From Novacetimonas pomaceti (lineage in GTDB: Bacteria > Pseudomonadota > Alphaproteobacteria > Acetobacterales > Acetobacteraceae): a stretch of 64,000 bases of DNA. Below the pieces are notes generated by a model that was given only the letters and a program-made list of their open reading frames with translations, searched no databases and was not told the DNA's origin. Each line of letters starts with the position of its first letter. The stretch's first letter is position 1. The stretch spans positions 1-64,000 of the forward strand of contig NZ_NOXG01000005.1 in NCBI RefSeq assembly GCF_003207955.1, written 5' to 3'. Below, piece after piece: positions 44,485 through 53,164 of this stretch. The position numbers and the translations under genes were made by a program.

Positions 44485-44574
44485 ATGTTGTACGAAAATA
44501 CACACATTTATTTTACCATTCATCCGAACAGGGATTTGACCATGCCCCGCCACAAGGTCATGATATCGACATGA
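44485..44574 (+). CDS. Small bridging ORF (29 codons) between trpE and trpG
   Basis: Its ATG directly follows the trpE TAG (TAGATG) and its TGA overlaps the trpG ATG as ATGA, so it exactly fills the 86-base gap. The peptide starts MLYENTHIYFTIHPNRDLTM and contains no Trp. The DNA is notably AT-rich at its start (44485-44520). It may be a real small protein or a device keeping ribosomes coupled from trpE to trpG. No clear ribosome site; unproven. Confidence 0.35.
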   Translation: MLYENTHIYFTIHPNRDLTMPRHKVMIST

Positions 44575-45167
44575 TCCTTCTGATCGACAATTATGACAGC
44601 TTTACCTTCAACCTTGTCCACTATCTGGGGGATCTTGGGGAACGCTGCGACGTACGGCGCAACGATGCCATCAGCGTTGACGAGGCCCTGCGCCTGAATC
44701 CGGAGGCCATCGTGTTTTCGCCCGGTCCCCGTTCCCCGAACGAGGCAGGGATCTGCTGCGACCTGATCGCGCGCGCGGCGGGACAGGTCCCGATGTTCGG
44801 CGTCTGCCTGGGGCACCAGTCGATCGGGCAGGTTTTTGGGGGCAAGGTCGTACGTGCGCCCCAGCCCATGCATGGCAAGGTATCGCCCGTCATGCACAAC
44901 GGGACAGACATATTCGCGGGACTGCCGGATCCGTTCCGCGCCACGCGCTATCACAGCCTGACCGTCGATCCCGACACGTTGCCCGATACGCTGGTCCCCA
45001 CGGCCTGGACGGCCGATGGCGTGATCATGGGGCTGCGGCATCGTGACCTGCCGATATTCGGGGTGCAGTTCCATCCCGAAAGCATCGCCTCCGAACACGG
45101 GCATGACATCCTGTCCAATTTCCTGGCCATCGCGCGCAATGGCGTCACGCCCCGCAAGGCTGCCTGA
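44571..45167 (+). CDS. trpG: Anthranilate synthase component II (glutamine amidotransferase) TrpG
   Basis: Class I glutamine amidotransferase of 198 residues supplying ammonia to TrpE. ILLIDNYDSFTFNLVHYLG, SPGPRSPNEAG, the nucleophile GVCLGHQ (Cys79) and the His-Glu pair in FGVQFHPESI are present. In some bacteria it also serves p-aminobenzoate synthesis; no pabB is in view. The start overlaps the bridging ORF. Confidence 0.95.
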   Translation: MILLIDNYDSFTFNLVHYLGDLGERCDVRRNDAISVDEALRLNPEAIVFSPGPRSPNEAGICCDLIARAAGQVPMFGVCLGHQSIGQVFGGKVVRAPQPMHGKVSPVMHNGTDIFAGLPDPFRATRYHSLTVDPDTLPDTLVPTAWTADGVIMGLRHRDLPIFGVQFHPESIASEHGHDILSNFLAIARNGVTPRKAA

Positions 45168-45173
45168 TACGCC

Positions 45174-46274
45174 ATGGAACATTCTTCAGGCCCGTCCTCC
45201 CGTGTGGCTGGCAGTTTCCGCCCCGTGATGAAGGACCTGCTGGCGGGACATGATCTGTCCCATGACGCGGCGGAATGTATCTTCGGGCAGATCATGGACG
45301 GGCAGTTCTCCGACATCCGCCTGTCCTCCTTCCTTACGGCGCTGCACATGAAAGGCGAAACGCCCGACGAACTGCGCGGGGCGGTAAGGGCGATCAGGGC
45401 GCGCATGATCGGCGTGACCGATCTTCCGGATGGATGCATCGACGTCTGCGGCACGGGCGGGGACGGGCTTGGCACCTTCAACGTGTCCACTGCGGTGGCC
45501 TTCGTGCTGGCCGCGCTTGGCATCCCCGTGGTCAAGCACGGCAACCGGGCATTGTCCTCGCGCTCCGGCGCGACCGATGTGCTGCGCGAACTCGGGGTCG
45601 TCATACCGACGGAACATGACGCTATCCGCGCGCAGGTCCGGACGCGGCGGGTGGCGTTCCTTGCCGCCCCCAACCATCATCCCGCCCTTCGGCATGTGGG
45701 TGGCGTGCGCCGGGAACTGGGGTTCAGGACGATTTTCAACCTGGTGGGGCCGCTGTGCAACCCGGGGGCGGTGCGCCGGCAGATGATCGGCGTATTCGAT
45801 CCGCGCTGGCTGCGCCCGATAATCCAGACCCTGCGTGAGGAAGGATCGCACTGCGTCTGGAGCGTCAGCGGCAACTGTGGCGATGGCCGGTGGGTGGACG
45901 AACTGACCCTTGCGGGGGAAAACCGGATCTGTGCCCTTGACGGCGGCGTCGTGCGCGACCTGGTCCTGACGGCGGCGGACGCGGGCCTGTCCCCCGCGCC
46001 GATCGAGGCCATCGCGGGTGGCACCCCCGAACATAATGCCCGCGCCCTTGCCGCGCTGCTGCAGGGGGCAGATGGTGCCTATCGCGATACCGTGCTGTTC
46101 AATGCGGCGGTGGCGCTGCATGTCGCCGGACATGGAAATATCATTCGGGACGACAGGATTGATATTGTCGCCCTGCGTGCGAACGTTGCCTTGGCCGCCA
46201 ACGTTCTCGACAATGGCGCGGCGCATGCCGTGCTGCACTCCGTTCGTGAAGACCGGGCGGACAGGCCAGAATAG
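45174..46274 (+). CDS. trpD: Anthranilate phosphoribosyltransferase TrpD
   Basis: Adds phosphoribose from PRPP to anthranilate. The 366-residue protein has the PRPP loop VCGTGGDGLGTFNVST, KHGNRALSSRSGATDVLRELG and FLAAPNHHPALRHVGGVRRELGFRTIFNLVGPLCNP, all typical. The first 18 or so residues (MEHSSGPSSRVAGSFRPV) look like an extension; a downstream ATG at 45228 is an alternative start. It is six bases after trpG and within the trp operon. Confidence 0.95.
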   Translation: MEHSSGPSSRVAGSFRPVMKDLLAGHDLSHDAAECIFGQIMDGQFSDIRLSSFLTALHMKGETPDELRGAVRAIRARMIGVTDLPDGCIDVCGTGGDGLGTFNVSTAVAFVLAALGIPVVKHGNRALSSRSGATDVLRELGVVIPTEHDAIRAQVRTRRVAFLAAPNHHPALRHVGGVRRELGFRTIFNLVGPLCNPGAVRRQMIGVFDPRWLRPIIQTLREEGSHCVWSVSGNCGDGRWVDELTLAGENRICALDGGVVRDLVLTAADAGLSPAPIEAIAGGTPEHNARALAALLQGADGAYRDTVLFNAAVALHVAGHGNIIRDDRIDIVALRANVALAANVLDNGAAHAVLHSVREDRADRPE

Positions 46275-46292
46275 AGTAACACAGGGTAAAAA

Positions 46293-47159
46293 ATGAACGA
46301 CACGCCAATGATGCCGCAACAGACCGATTCTGTCCCGGACCTGGATGCCGATGATTTGCCCGATGTGCTCGACCGGATCTGTGCCCGCACCAGGGTAGAT
46401 GTCGCACAACGCGCAACCATCACGCCGCTGAAGGAAATCACGGCCCGCGCCAGGGAGGTCGCAACCCCGCCGCGCGGGTTCGGCCAGGCCCTCAAGCAGC
46501 GCACCGCCGATCACCAGATCGGCCTGATCGCCGAAATCAAGAAGGCATCCCCGTCGGCGGGTATCCTGCGTGCCGACTATCAGCCCACCCTCATCGCCCA
46601 GCAGTATGAACAGGCGGGCGCGGCCTGCATTTCGGTCCTGACGGAAGGGTCGTGTTTCCATGGCAGCGCGGAGGACCTGACCCGCGTGCGGGAGGCGTGC
46701 AAGCTGCCCATCCTGCGCAAGGACTTCATCCTCGATCCGTGGCAGGTCCATGAAAGCCGCCTGATCGGCGCGGACTGCATCCTGCTGATCATGGCGATCC
46801 TGACGGATGCCGAGGCCGCCGAGCTTCTCGATATCGCACGCGGACTTGATATGGATGTGCTGGTCGAAGTGCATGACGAGCATGAACTGAACCGCGCCCT
46901 GGCGCTTGATACATCACTGATCGGCATCAACAACCGCAATCTCAAGACGCTCAAGACCGATCTGAACACCACACTGGAACTTGCGCCGATGGTGCCGCCT
47001 GACCGTATCATCGTCTCCGAAAGCGGGATCCGCACGCATGAAGACATCATGAAGCTGAACGCCGTGGGCGCAAGCGGCTTTCTGGTCGGCGAAAGCCTCC
47101 TGCGCAGCGACAACCTGGAAGAGGCGGTGCACGCCCTGCTGGGAACCACGCCCGCATGA
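46293..47159 (+). CDS. trpC: Indole-3-glycerol phosphate synthase TrpC
   Basis: Ring closure of CdRP to indole-3-glycerol phosphate. The 288-residue TIM barrel shows LIAEIKKASPSAGILRADYQP, ISVLTEGSCFHGSAEDL, LRKDFILDPWQVHESRLIGADCILLI, LVEVHDEHELNRAL, IGINNRNLKTLKTDL and SESGIRTHEDI. It is a monofunctional TrpC (no TrpF domain) with a roughly 25-residue N-terminal extension. AGGG lies just upstream of the ATG. It overlaps moaC by ATGA. Confidence 0.96.
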   Translation: MNDTPMMPQQTDSVPDLDADDLPDVLDRICARTRVDVAQRATITPLKEITARAREVATPPRGFGQALKQRTADHQIGLIAEIKKASPSAGILRADYQPTLIAQQYEQAGAACISVLTEGSCFHGSAEDLTRVREACKLPILRKDFILDPWQVHESRLIGADCILLIMAILTDAEAAELLDIARGLDMDVLVEVHDEHELNRALALDTSLIGINNRNLKTLKTDLNTTLELAPMVPPDRIIVSESGIRTHEDIMKLNAVGASGFLVGESLLRSDNLEEAVHALLGTTPA

Positions 47160-47653
47160 CGAAGGCCGGTCTTTCCCATCTGGACGCCACGGGCAACGCC
47201 ATCATGGTGGACGTGTCGGACAAGGCCGAAACCCGCCGCGAGGCCGTGGCGCGGGGGCGCATCCGCATGCGCGCCTCCACGCTGGACATGATCCTTTCGG
47301 GCACGGCGCCCAAGGGTGACGTGCTGGCGACGGCGCGCATCGCGGGCATCATGGCGGCGAAACGGACATCGGACCTGATCCCCCTGTGTCATCCGCTGGC
47401 ACTGTCATCGGTCAGGGTGGAGCTTGTGCCCGCATCCGACAGGTCCGGCATCGAGATTACGGCACGCGTCCGGACCACCGGGCCGACCGGCGTGGAAATG
47501 GAAGCCCTGACAGCCGTTAGTATCGCGGGGCTGACACTTTACGACATGTGCAAGGCTGTCGATCGGGACATGGAAATCGGTGACATCTGCCTGCATCACA
47601 AGTCAGGCGGCGCATCAGGAACCTATGAAAGGGCGGCATCACCATCCGGATAA
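47156..47653 (+). CDS. moaC: Cyclic pyranopterin monophosphate synthase MoaC
   Basis: Converts the MoaA product to cPMP in Moco synthesis. The 165-residue protein has the usual start LSHLDATGNAIMVDVSDKAETRREAVARG, the active-site LIPLCHPLAL, GVEMEALTAVSIAGLTLYDMCKA and the C-terminal HHKSGGASG. Coupled to trpC by ATGA; trpC-moaC(-moeA) linkage is common in alphaproteobacteria, though moeA is elsewhere here. Confidence 0.95.
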   Translation: MTKAGLSHLDATGNAIMVDVSDKAETRREAVARGRIRMRASTLDMILSGTAPKGDVLATARIAGIMAAKRTSDLIPLCHPLALSSVRVELVPASDRSGIEITARVRTTGPTGVEMEALTAVSIAGLTLYDMCKAVDRDMEIGDICLHHKSGGASGTYERAASPSG

Positions 47654-47739
47654 CTGAACCGCAACAGCCGGTTACCGCGCAATGACCTGATCCGGTCCGG
47701 TTCCCGGTCGATACGTCATGTAAAATGCAAGGACGCTCA

Positions 47740-48747
47740 ATGAGTGAAAAACAAGATTCCGACATAGGCGGGCGCAACAGTCAGGGCATGACCCAGACCG
47801 ATCTTCAGGAAGCCTATTACCAGATGGTCCTGATCCGCCGTTTCGAGGAACGCGCCGGACAGCTGTATGGAATGGGACTGATTGGCGGTTTCTGCCACCT
47901 TTACATAGGGCAGGAAGCCGTCGTGGTCGGCATCCAGATGGAGCTCAAGGACGGTGACAAGATCATCACCTCCTACCGTGACCATGGGCAGATGCTGGCG
48001 GCCGGGATGAACCCGCGCGGCGTCATGGCGGAACTGACCGGACGCGAGGGGGGATATTCCCACGGCAAGGGGGGATCGATGCACATGTTCTCCCGCGAGA
48101 AGAATTTCTATGGCGGCCATGGCATCGTCGGCGCGCAGGTCTCGCTGGGCATCGGGCTGGCCTTTGCCAACAAATACCGCAACACGGACGAGGTCGCGGT
48201 CACCTATTTCGGCGAAGGCGCGTCCAACCAGGGACAGGTTTACGAAAGCTTCAACCTCGCCGCGCTGCACAAGCTGCCCTGCATCTTCGTGATTGAAAAC
48301 AACCGTTACGGCATGGGCACGAGCGTCGAACGCGCCTCCGCCTCGCGTGAGCTGTGGCGCAATGGTGAGCCCTGGGGCATTCCCGGATTCCACGTCGACG
48401 GCATGGATGTGGAGGCCGTGCGCCACGCCGCGCACGAGGCCGTCGCCCATTGCCGCGCGGGGAAGGGGCCGGTGCTGCTGGAGGTCGACACCTATCGCTA
48501 TCGCGGCCATTCCATGTCCGATCCCGCAAAATACCGCCAGCGTTCCGAAGTGGACGAAATGCGCAAGAACCACGACCCGATCGACCGGGTGCGCCGGGAA
48601 CTGCTGGCGATGGGCACGACGGAAGACGAACTGAAATCCATCGAGGCGAAGGTCAAGGCCATCGTCACGGACGCCAGCGATTTCGCCCAGACCAGCCCCG
48701 AACCAGATCCGTCCGAATTGTGGACCGATGTGCTTGTCGAAAGCTGA
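47740..48747 (+). CDS. pdhA: Pyruvate dehydrogenase E1 component, alpha subunit
   Basis: The thiamine-diphosphate-binding subunit that decarboxylates pyruvate. At 335 residues it contains MVLIRRFEERAGQLYGMG, GFCHLYIGQEAVVVGI, SYRDHGQMLA, the ThDP motif GEGASNQGQVYESFNLAALHKLPCIFVIENN and the phosphorylation-loop-like YRYRGHSMSDPAKYR. The ATG with AAGGA seven bases upstream is preferred to one 15 bases earlier. It heads pdhA-pdhB-pdhC-lpd. Confidence 0.96.
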   Translation: MSEKQDSDIGGRNSQGMTQTDLQEAYYQMVLIRRFEERAGQLYGMGLIGGFCHLYIGQEAVVVGIQMELKDGDKIITSYRDHGQMLAAGMNPRGVMAELTGREGGYSHGKGGSMHMFSREKNFYGGHGIVGAQVSLGIGLAFANKYRNTDEVAVTYFGEGASNQGQVYESFNLAALHKLPCIFVIENNRYGMGTSVERASASRELWRNGEPWGIPGFHVDGMDVEAVRHAAHEAVAHCRAGKGPVLLEVDTYRYRGHSMSDPAKYRQRSEVDEMRKNHDPIDRVRRELLAMGTTEDELKSIEAKVKAIVTDASDFAQTSPEPDPSELWTDVLVES

Positions 48748-48753
48748 ACAGAG

Positions 48754-50124
48754 ATGCCCATACAGATACTGATGCCTGCCCTGTCTCCCACGATGACGGA
48801 AGGCAAGCTTGCCCGCTGGCTGAAAAATACCGGGGAAAGCGTGGCGCCCGGCGATGTGATCGCCGAAATCGAAACCGACAAGGCCACGATGGAAGTCGAA
48901 GCGGTGGAAGAGGGAACCATCGGCCGGGTCCTGGTGCCCGAAGGGACGGAGAACATCGCCGTCAACACCCCCATCGCCATCCTGCTGGCCCCGCATGAGG
49001 AAAGTACTGCCATCGACACGCCGGCTGCCGAACCCGCGCCGTCCACGTCGGCGACGCCAGCAGCACCTGTCGCGACGGCGCCGATGCCGGCACCCACCGC
49101 GCCGCCCCAGCCCGCAGCACGGCCGGCCGGGGAAAAGGACTGGGGCGAGACACAGGAAATCACGGTGCGCGAGGCCCTGCGCGATGCCATGGCCGCGGAA
49201 CTCCGCCGGGACGAGGATGTCTTCCTGATTGGCGAGGAAGTCGCCCAGTACCAGGGCGCCTACAAGGTTTCACAGGGGCTTTTGGATGAATTCGGCGAAA
49301 AGCGCGTCATCGATACCCCGATTACCGAGCAGGGCTTTACCGGCATGGCGGTTGGCGCGGCCCTGACGGGGCTGAAGCCGATCGTGGAATTCATGACGAT
49401 GAATTTCGCCATGCAGGCCATTGACCAGATCATCAACTCCGCCGCCAAGACCCGTTACATGTCCGGTGGCCAGATGTCGTGCCCCATCGTTTTCCGTGGC
49501 CCCAACGGGGCGGCAGCACGCGTCGGGGCCCAGCATTCGCAGTGTTATGCAAGCTGGTATGGACATGTGCCGGGCCTGAAGGTCGTTGCCCCCTGGTCCG
49601 CCGCCGATGCCAAGGGCCTGTTGCGCGCGGCGATCCGTGACCCCAACCCGGTCATCTTCCTTGAGAATGAAATCCTCTATGGACAGAAATTTCCCTGTCC
49701 CGTGGACGAGGAATTCATCCTGCCGATCGGCAGGGCCAGAATCGAACGCGAAGGGACGGACGTCACCATCGTCACCTTCTCGATCATGGTGGGCGTGGCG
49801 CTGGAGGCTGCGGCGCAACTGGCGGAACAGGGCATCAGCGCTGAGGTCATCAACCTGCGCACGATCCGCCCGCTCGATACCGAAACCGTCGTCAGCAGCG
49901 TCCGGAAAACCAGCCGCCTTGTCTGTGTCGAAGAAGGGTGGCCCTTTGCCGGGATCGGGGCGGAAATCGCGATGCAGGTCATCGAACATGCGTTCGATTA
50001 TCTCGACGCGCCGCCCGTGCGCGTGGCCGGGGCGGATGTGCCGATGCCCTTTGCCGCCAACCTCGAAAAACTGGCGCTTCCGAATGTCGAATGGATCCTC
50101 AATGCCGTCCGCAAGATCGTCTGA
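48754..50124 (+). CDS. pdhB: Pyruvate dehydrogenase E1 component, beta subunit with N-terminal lipoyl domain
   Basis: A 456-residue fusion-type E1-beta. Residues 1 to about 80 are a lipoyl domain with lipoyl-lysine Lys43 in ETDKATMEV, nearly identical to that of E2; a Pro/Ala linker (about 85-130) follows, then the E1-beta catalytic domain (VREALRDAMAAELRRDEDVF, GEEVAQYQGAYKVSQGLL, EFMTMNFAMQAIDQIINSAA). This architecture is known in alphaproteobacterial PDH. It means E1 itself carries a swinging arm. Seven bases after pdhA. Confidence 0.96.
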   Translation: MPIQILMPALSPTMTEGKLARWLKNTGESVAPGDVIAEIETDKATMEVEAVEEGTIGRVLVPEGTENIAVNTPIAILLAPHEESTAIDTPAAEPAPSTSATPAAPVATAPMPAPTAPPQPAARPAGEKDWGETQEITVREALRDAMAAELRRDEDVFLIGEEVAQYQGAYKVSQGLLDEFGEKRVIDTPITEQGFTGMAVGAALTGLKPIVEFMTMNFAMQAIDQIINSAAKTRYMSGGQMSCPIVFRGPNGAAARVGAQHSQCYASWYGHVPGLKVVAPWSAADAKGLLRAAIRDPNPVIFLENEILYGQKFPCPVDEEFILPIGRARIEREGTDVTIVTFSIMVGVALEAAAQLAEQGISAEVINLRTIRPLDTETVVSSVRKTSRLVCVEEGWPFAGIGAEIAMQVIEHAFDYLDAPPVRVAGADVPMPFAANLEKLALPNVEWILNAVRKIV

Positions 50125-50373
50125 GGAAACAACGCGATGTCCATAAATATCCTGATGCCGGCCCTGTCTCCCACCATGACGGAAGGCAAGCTGGCGCGCT
50201 GGCTGAAAAAGGAAGGCGAGGCGGTCGCCGCCGGCGATGTCGTCGCCGAAATCGAGACCGACAAGGCCACGATGGAGGTCGAGGCCGTTGATGAAGGCAT
50301 AATGGGCCGTATCCTCGTGCCCGAAGGGACGGAAGCCATCAAGGTCAACGCCCCGATCGCCATTCTGGTCGCG
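48754..50373 (+). repeat. Paired lipoyl-domain coding repeats in pdhB and pdhC
   Basis: The first about 80 codons of pdhB (48754-48990) and pdhC (50137-50373) are near-duplicates in protein and close in DNA, both starting with ILMPALSPTMTEGKLARWLK. The two direct repeats are about 1.38 kb apart. They reflect domain duplication and may still exchange sequence by gene conversion. Confidence 0.7.
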
Positions 50374-51429
50374 CAGGGCGAGGCCGTGCCGGACGCGGTT
50401 ACCGCCACGCCACCCGCAGCCCCTATGTCCGAAGCACCTGCGGCGGCCACCACTGCCTCGCCCCCCACGACGGATCATGCGGCGCCCCGCAAATCGACGG
50501 AGCCTTCGTCACAGGGAAAGGGGAAGCGCATCTTTGCCTCCCCCCTCGCGCGGCGCATCGCCAGCCAGAAGGGCATTGACCTGTCCACCCTCAAGGGCAG
50601 CGGTCCCAACGGACGCATCGTGCGCCGCGATGTGGAGGAGGCGGCACGCCAGCCCGCGCCGGTCCCGGCAACCGCCCCCGCGCAACCCACGACGGCCACC
50701 CCCGCCACGACCGCGCCCATCGCGGCCGACAGCGCGCATCACACGGTTGCGAATTCGACGATGCGCAAGGTGATCGCGCGCCGCCTGAGCGAGGCGAAAT
50801 CGACCATTCCGCATTTCTATGTCGAAATGGATGTGGAACTGGATGCGCTTCTGGCCCTGCGGTCACAGCTCAACGCGGCATCGCCTGCGGAAGGGGCGGG
50901 CGCGTACAAGATTTCGGTCAACGACATGCTCATCAAGGCCGCAGCCGTCACGCTGCGCCGGGTGCCGGACGTGAATGTGTCGTTTGGCGACGATGTCACG
51001 GTTGTCTATGACGATATCGACATCTCCATGGCCGTCTCCATCCCCGACGGGCTGATTACGCCCATCGTGCGGCAGGCCGACCTGAAAAGCCTGGGTCAGA
51101 TCAGCACGGAGACACGCGACCTGATCAAGCGTGCCCGGGCGGGTAAGCTCAAGCCTCAGGAATTCCAGGGGGGTACCTTCTCCATCTCCAACATGGGGAT
51201 GATGGGGGTGAAGGCATTCTCGGCCATCATCAATCCGCCCCAGGCCGCCATCCTCGCCATTGCCGCGGGGGAGGCACGTCCGGTGGTCCGTGACGGTGAA
51301 ATCCGCGCGGCGACCGTCATGACGGTCACCCTGTCGGTGGATCATCGCGTGGTGGACGGGGCACTTGCCGCGCAGTGGGTGTCCGTTTTCCGCTCCGTCG
51401 TGGAAAACCCGCTAAGTCTCGTGGTCTGA
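50137..51429 (+). CDS. pdhC: Dihydrolipoamide acetyltransferase, PDH E2 component
   Basis: The 430-residue core of the PDH complex: lipoyl domain (1-80, Lys43 in ETDKATMEV), linker, peripheral subunit-binding domain (about 128-165, FASPLARRIASQKGIDLSTL) and catalytic domain (about 205-430, MRKVIARRLSEAKSTIPHFY, with the active-site DHRVVDG near the C-terminus). It transfers acetyl to CoA. Twelve bases after pdhB and eleven before lpd. Confidence 0.96.
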   Translation: MSINILMPALSPTMTEGKLARWLKKEGEAVAAGDVVAEIETDKATMEVEAVDEGIMGRILVPEGTEAIKVNAPIAILVAQGEAVPDAVTATPPAAPMSEAPAAATTASPPTTDHAAPRKSTEPSSQGKGKRIFASPLARRIASQKGIDLSTLKGSGPNGRIVRRDVEEAARQPAPVPATAPAQPTTATPATTAPIAADSAHHTVANSTMRKVIARRLSEAKSTIPHFYVEMDVELDALLALRSQLNAASPAEGAGAYKISVNDMLIKAAAVTLRRVPDVNVSFGDDVTVVYDDIDISMAVSIPDGLITPIVRQADLKSLGQISTETRDLIKRARAGKLKPQEFQGGTFSISNMGMMGVKAFSAIINPPQAAILAIAAGEARPVVRDGEIRAATVMTVTLSVDHRVVDGALAAQWVSVFRSVVENPLSLVV

Positions 51430-51440
51430 GGTGACGTGAC

Positions 51441-52853
51441 ATGAATGGAACCAAATTCGACGTCATCATCATTGGCGGCGGCCCCGGCGGTTATGTCAGC
51501 GCGATCCGCGCAGGACAACTCGGCCTGAAAGTTGCAGTGGTGGAGGCCGCGCAACTGGGCGGCATCTGCCTGAACTGGGGATGCATCCCGACGAAGGCGC
51601 TGCTGCGCGCGTCGGAAATAAACCACCTGCTGCATAATCTGGCGGAATTCGGCTTTGCCGCCGATAATGTGCGCTTTGACCTTGAAAAGGTGGTCAAACG
51701 CTCACGCGCCGTATCGGCGCAGCTTTCGGCCGGGGTGGGGCACCTGCTCAAAAAGAACAAGGTCACGGTCATCAACGGCTTTGCCCGCCTCGACGGGCGC
51801 GATGGCGACAACCGCAAGGTGGCGGTCACGCCGACGACGGGCGGACAGGCCATGACGGTGCTGGCGCCCCACGTCATCATCGCCACGGGGGCGCGAGCAC
51901 GCGTGCTGCCCGGGCTTGAGCCGGACCAGAAGCTGATCTGGTCCTATCGCGAGGCCATGGTGCCGACATCGCTGCCGAAACGCCTGGTCGTGGTCGGATC
52001 CGGCGCCATCGGGGTGGAGTTCGCCTCCTTCTATCGCAACATGGGCTCCGAAGTGACCATCGTGGAAGTAGCCGAGCGTATCGTGCCGGTGGAAGACGAG
52101 GAAATAAGCGGGCTGGCGCGCAAGGCCTTTGAAAAACAGGGCATGAAAATCCTGACCGGGGCCAGGATCGTGTCGGTCGACAGGGGCAGCGAGACCGTGA
52201 CCCTGAAGGTCGAGGCCGGCGGCGCGACGCACGACCTGACCGTCGATCGGGTGATTTCGGCCGTCGGCATTGTCGGCAATGTCGAAAATATCGGGCTGGA
52301 AGGCACGGCGATCGAGGTGGACCGCACCCATATCAAGGTGGATCCCTATTGCCGCACGGCGGAGAAGGGGGTCTATGCCATCGGCGACATCGCCGGGCCG
52401 CCATGGCTTGCCCACAAGGCAAGCCACGAGGGCGTCATGTGCGCGGAGATGATCGCCGGGCGTAAGGTCCATCCGATGGACCCGCTGAACATTCCCGGCT
52501 GCACCTACTGCCGTCCGCAGATTGCCTCCGTCGGTCTGACCGAGGCGAGGGCGAAGGATGCCGGGTACAAGATCCGGGTCGGGCGCTTTCCCTTCATCGG
52601 CAATGGCAAGGCCATCGCGATGGGCGAGCCCGAGGGGCTGGTGAAGACCATCTTCGACGCGCAGACGGGCGAACTGCTGGGCGCGCACATGATCGGCGCG
52701 GAAGTGACGGAAATGATACAGGGATATGTCATCGCCCGGACATCCGAACTGACGGACGAGGAACTGAAGGAAACGGTATTCCCGCATCCCACCATTTCCG
52801 AAACCATGCACGAGGCCGTGCTTGCCGCCTATGACGGGGCGCTGCATTTCTGA
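51441..52853 (+). CDS. lpd: Dihydrolipoyl dehydrogenase (E3)
   Basis: FAD flavoprotein that reoxidises dihydrolipoamide with NAD+. The 470-residue protein has IIIGGGPGGYVSAIRAGQLG, the redox disulphide in GGICLNWGCIPTKALL (Cys43, Cys48), the NAD site VVVGSGAIGVEFASFY, GVYAIGDIAGPPWLAHKA and the C-terminal HPTISETMHEAV (His-Glu pair). No N-terminal lipoyl domain. It is the last gene of the pdh operon; its stop codon directly abuts a MITE-like element. Confidence 0.97.
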   Translation: MNGTKFDVIIIGGGPGGYVSAIRAGQLGLKVAVVEAAQLGGICLNWGCIPTKALLRASEINHLLHNLAEFGFAADNVRFDLEKVVKRSRAVSAQLSAGVGHLLKKNKVTVINGFARLDGRDGDNRKVAVTPTTGGQAMTVLAPHVIIATGARARVLPGLEPDQKLIWSYREAMVPTSLPKRLVVVGSGAIGVEFASFYRNMGSEVTIVEVAERIVPVEDEEISGLARKAFEKQGMKILTGARIVSVDRGSETVTLKVEAGGATHDLTVDRVISAVGIVGNVENIGLEGTAIEVDRTHIKVDPYCRTAEKGVYAIGDIAGPPWLAHKASHEGVMCAEMIAGRKVHPMDPLNIPGCTYCRPQIASVGLTEARAKDAGYKIRVGRFPFIGNGKAIAMGEPEGLVKTIFDAQTGELLGAHMIGAEVTEMIQGYVIARTSELTDEELKETVFPHPTISETMHEAVLAAYDGALHF

Positions 52854-52994
52854 GGGACTGTTTGAAAATAACTCGCTGATAAAAAAGATAAAAGTTTTTG
52901 GATATCGTCTTTCGAAGCTTTTCATAAAAAAACTTCGCCAAAAACTTTTCATTATCCCAGTGTGTTGCCGGGCCTGCCTTTTCAAACGGTCCCT
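52853..52994. mobile_element. MITE-like inverted-repeat element after lpd
   Basis: A 142-base element with near-perfect 16-bp terminal inverted repeats, AGGGACTGTTTGAAAA (52853-52868) and TTTTCAAACGGTCCCT (52979-52994), one mismatch. Inside is a nested repeat, AAAAGTTTTTGG (52890-52901) with CCAAAAACTTTT (52938-52949), around a further CGAAGCTTTT/AAAACTTCG stem. GC is about 39%, far below the flanks. It has no coding frame and no clear target duplication. Its left end overlaps the last base of the lpd stop. Confidence 0.6.
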
Positions 52995-53164
52995 GTGAGC
53001 CGGGATGGCGTTCGCATGCGTGTCAGACAGGGGAGACATGCCCCGGCTTCCCTGTTTCCCGACCTTGTGATTGCGGCCCGGGTTCCGGCACGCAAGAATG
53101 CTTGACGCATGGAACGACGCGTTCCACTTGTGAATATCTGCCTGTTTTTCGGGGTTTTACCGTT
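52995..53164 (+). promoter_or_regulatory. lipA upstream region with 17-bp palindromic operator candidate
   Basis: TGGAACG-ACG-CGTTCCA (53110-53126) is a perfect 7-bp inverted repeat about 40 bases before lipA. TTGACG (53102-53107) overlaps its left edge and could be a -35 box, although I find no good -10 at 17 bases. It is not the LexA box, which has a different spacing and orientation. The rest of the gap has no gene. Confidence 0.42.
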
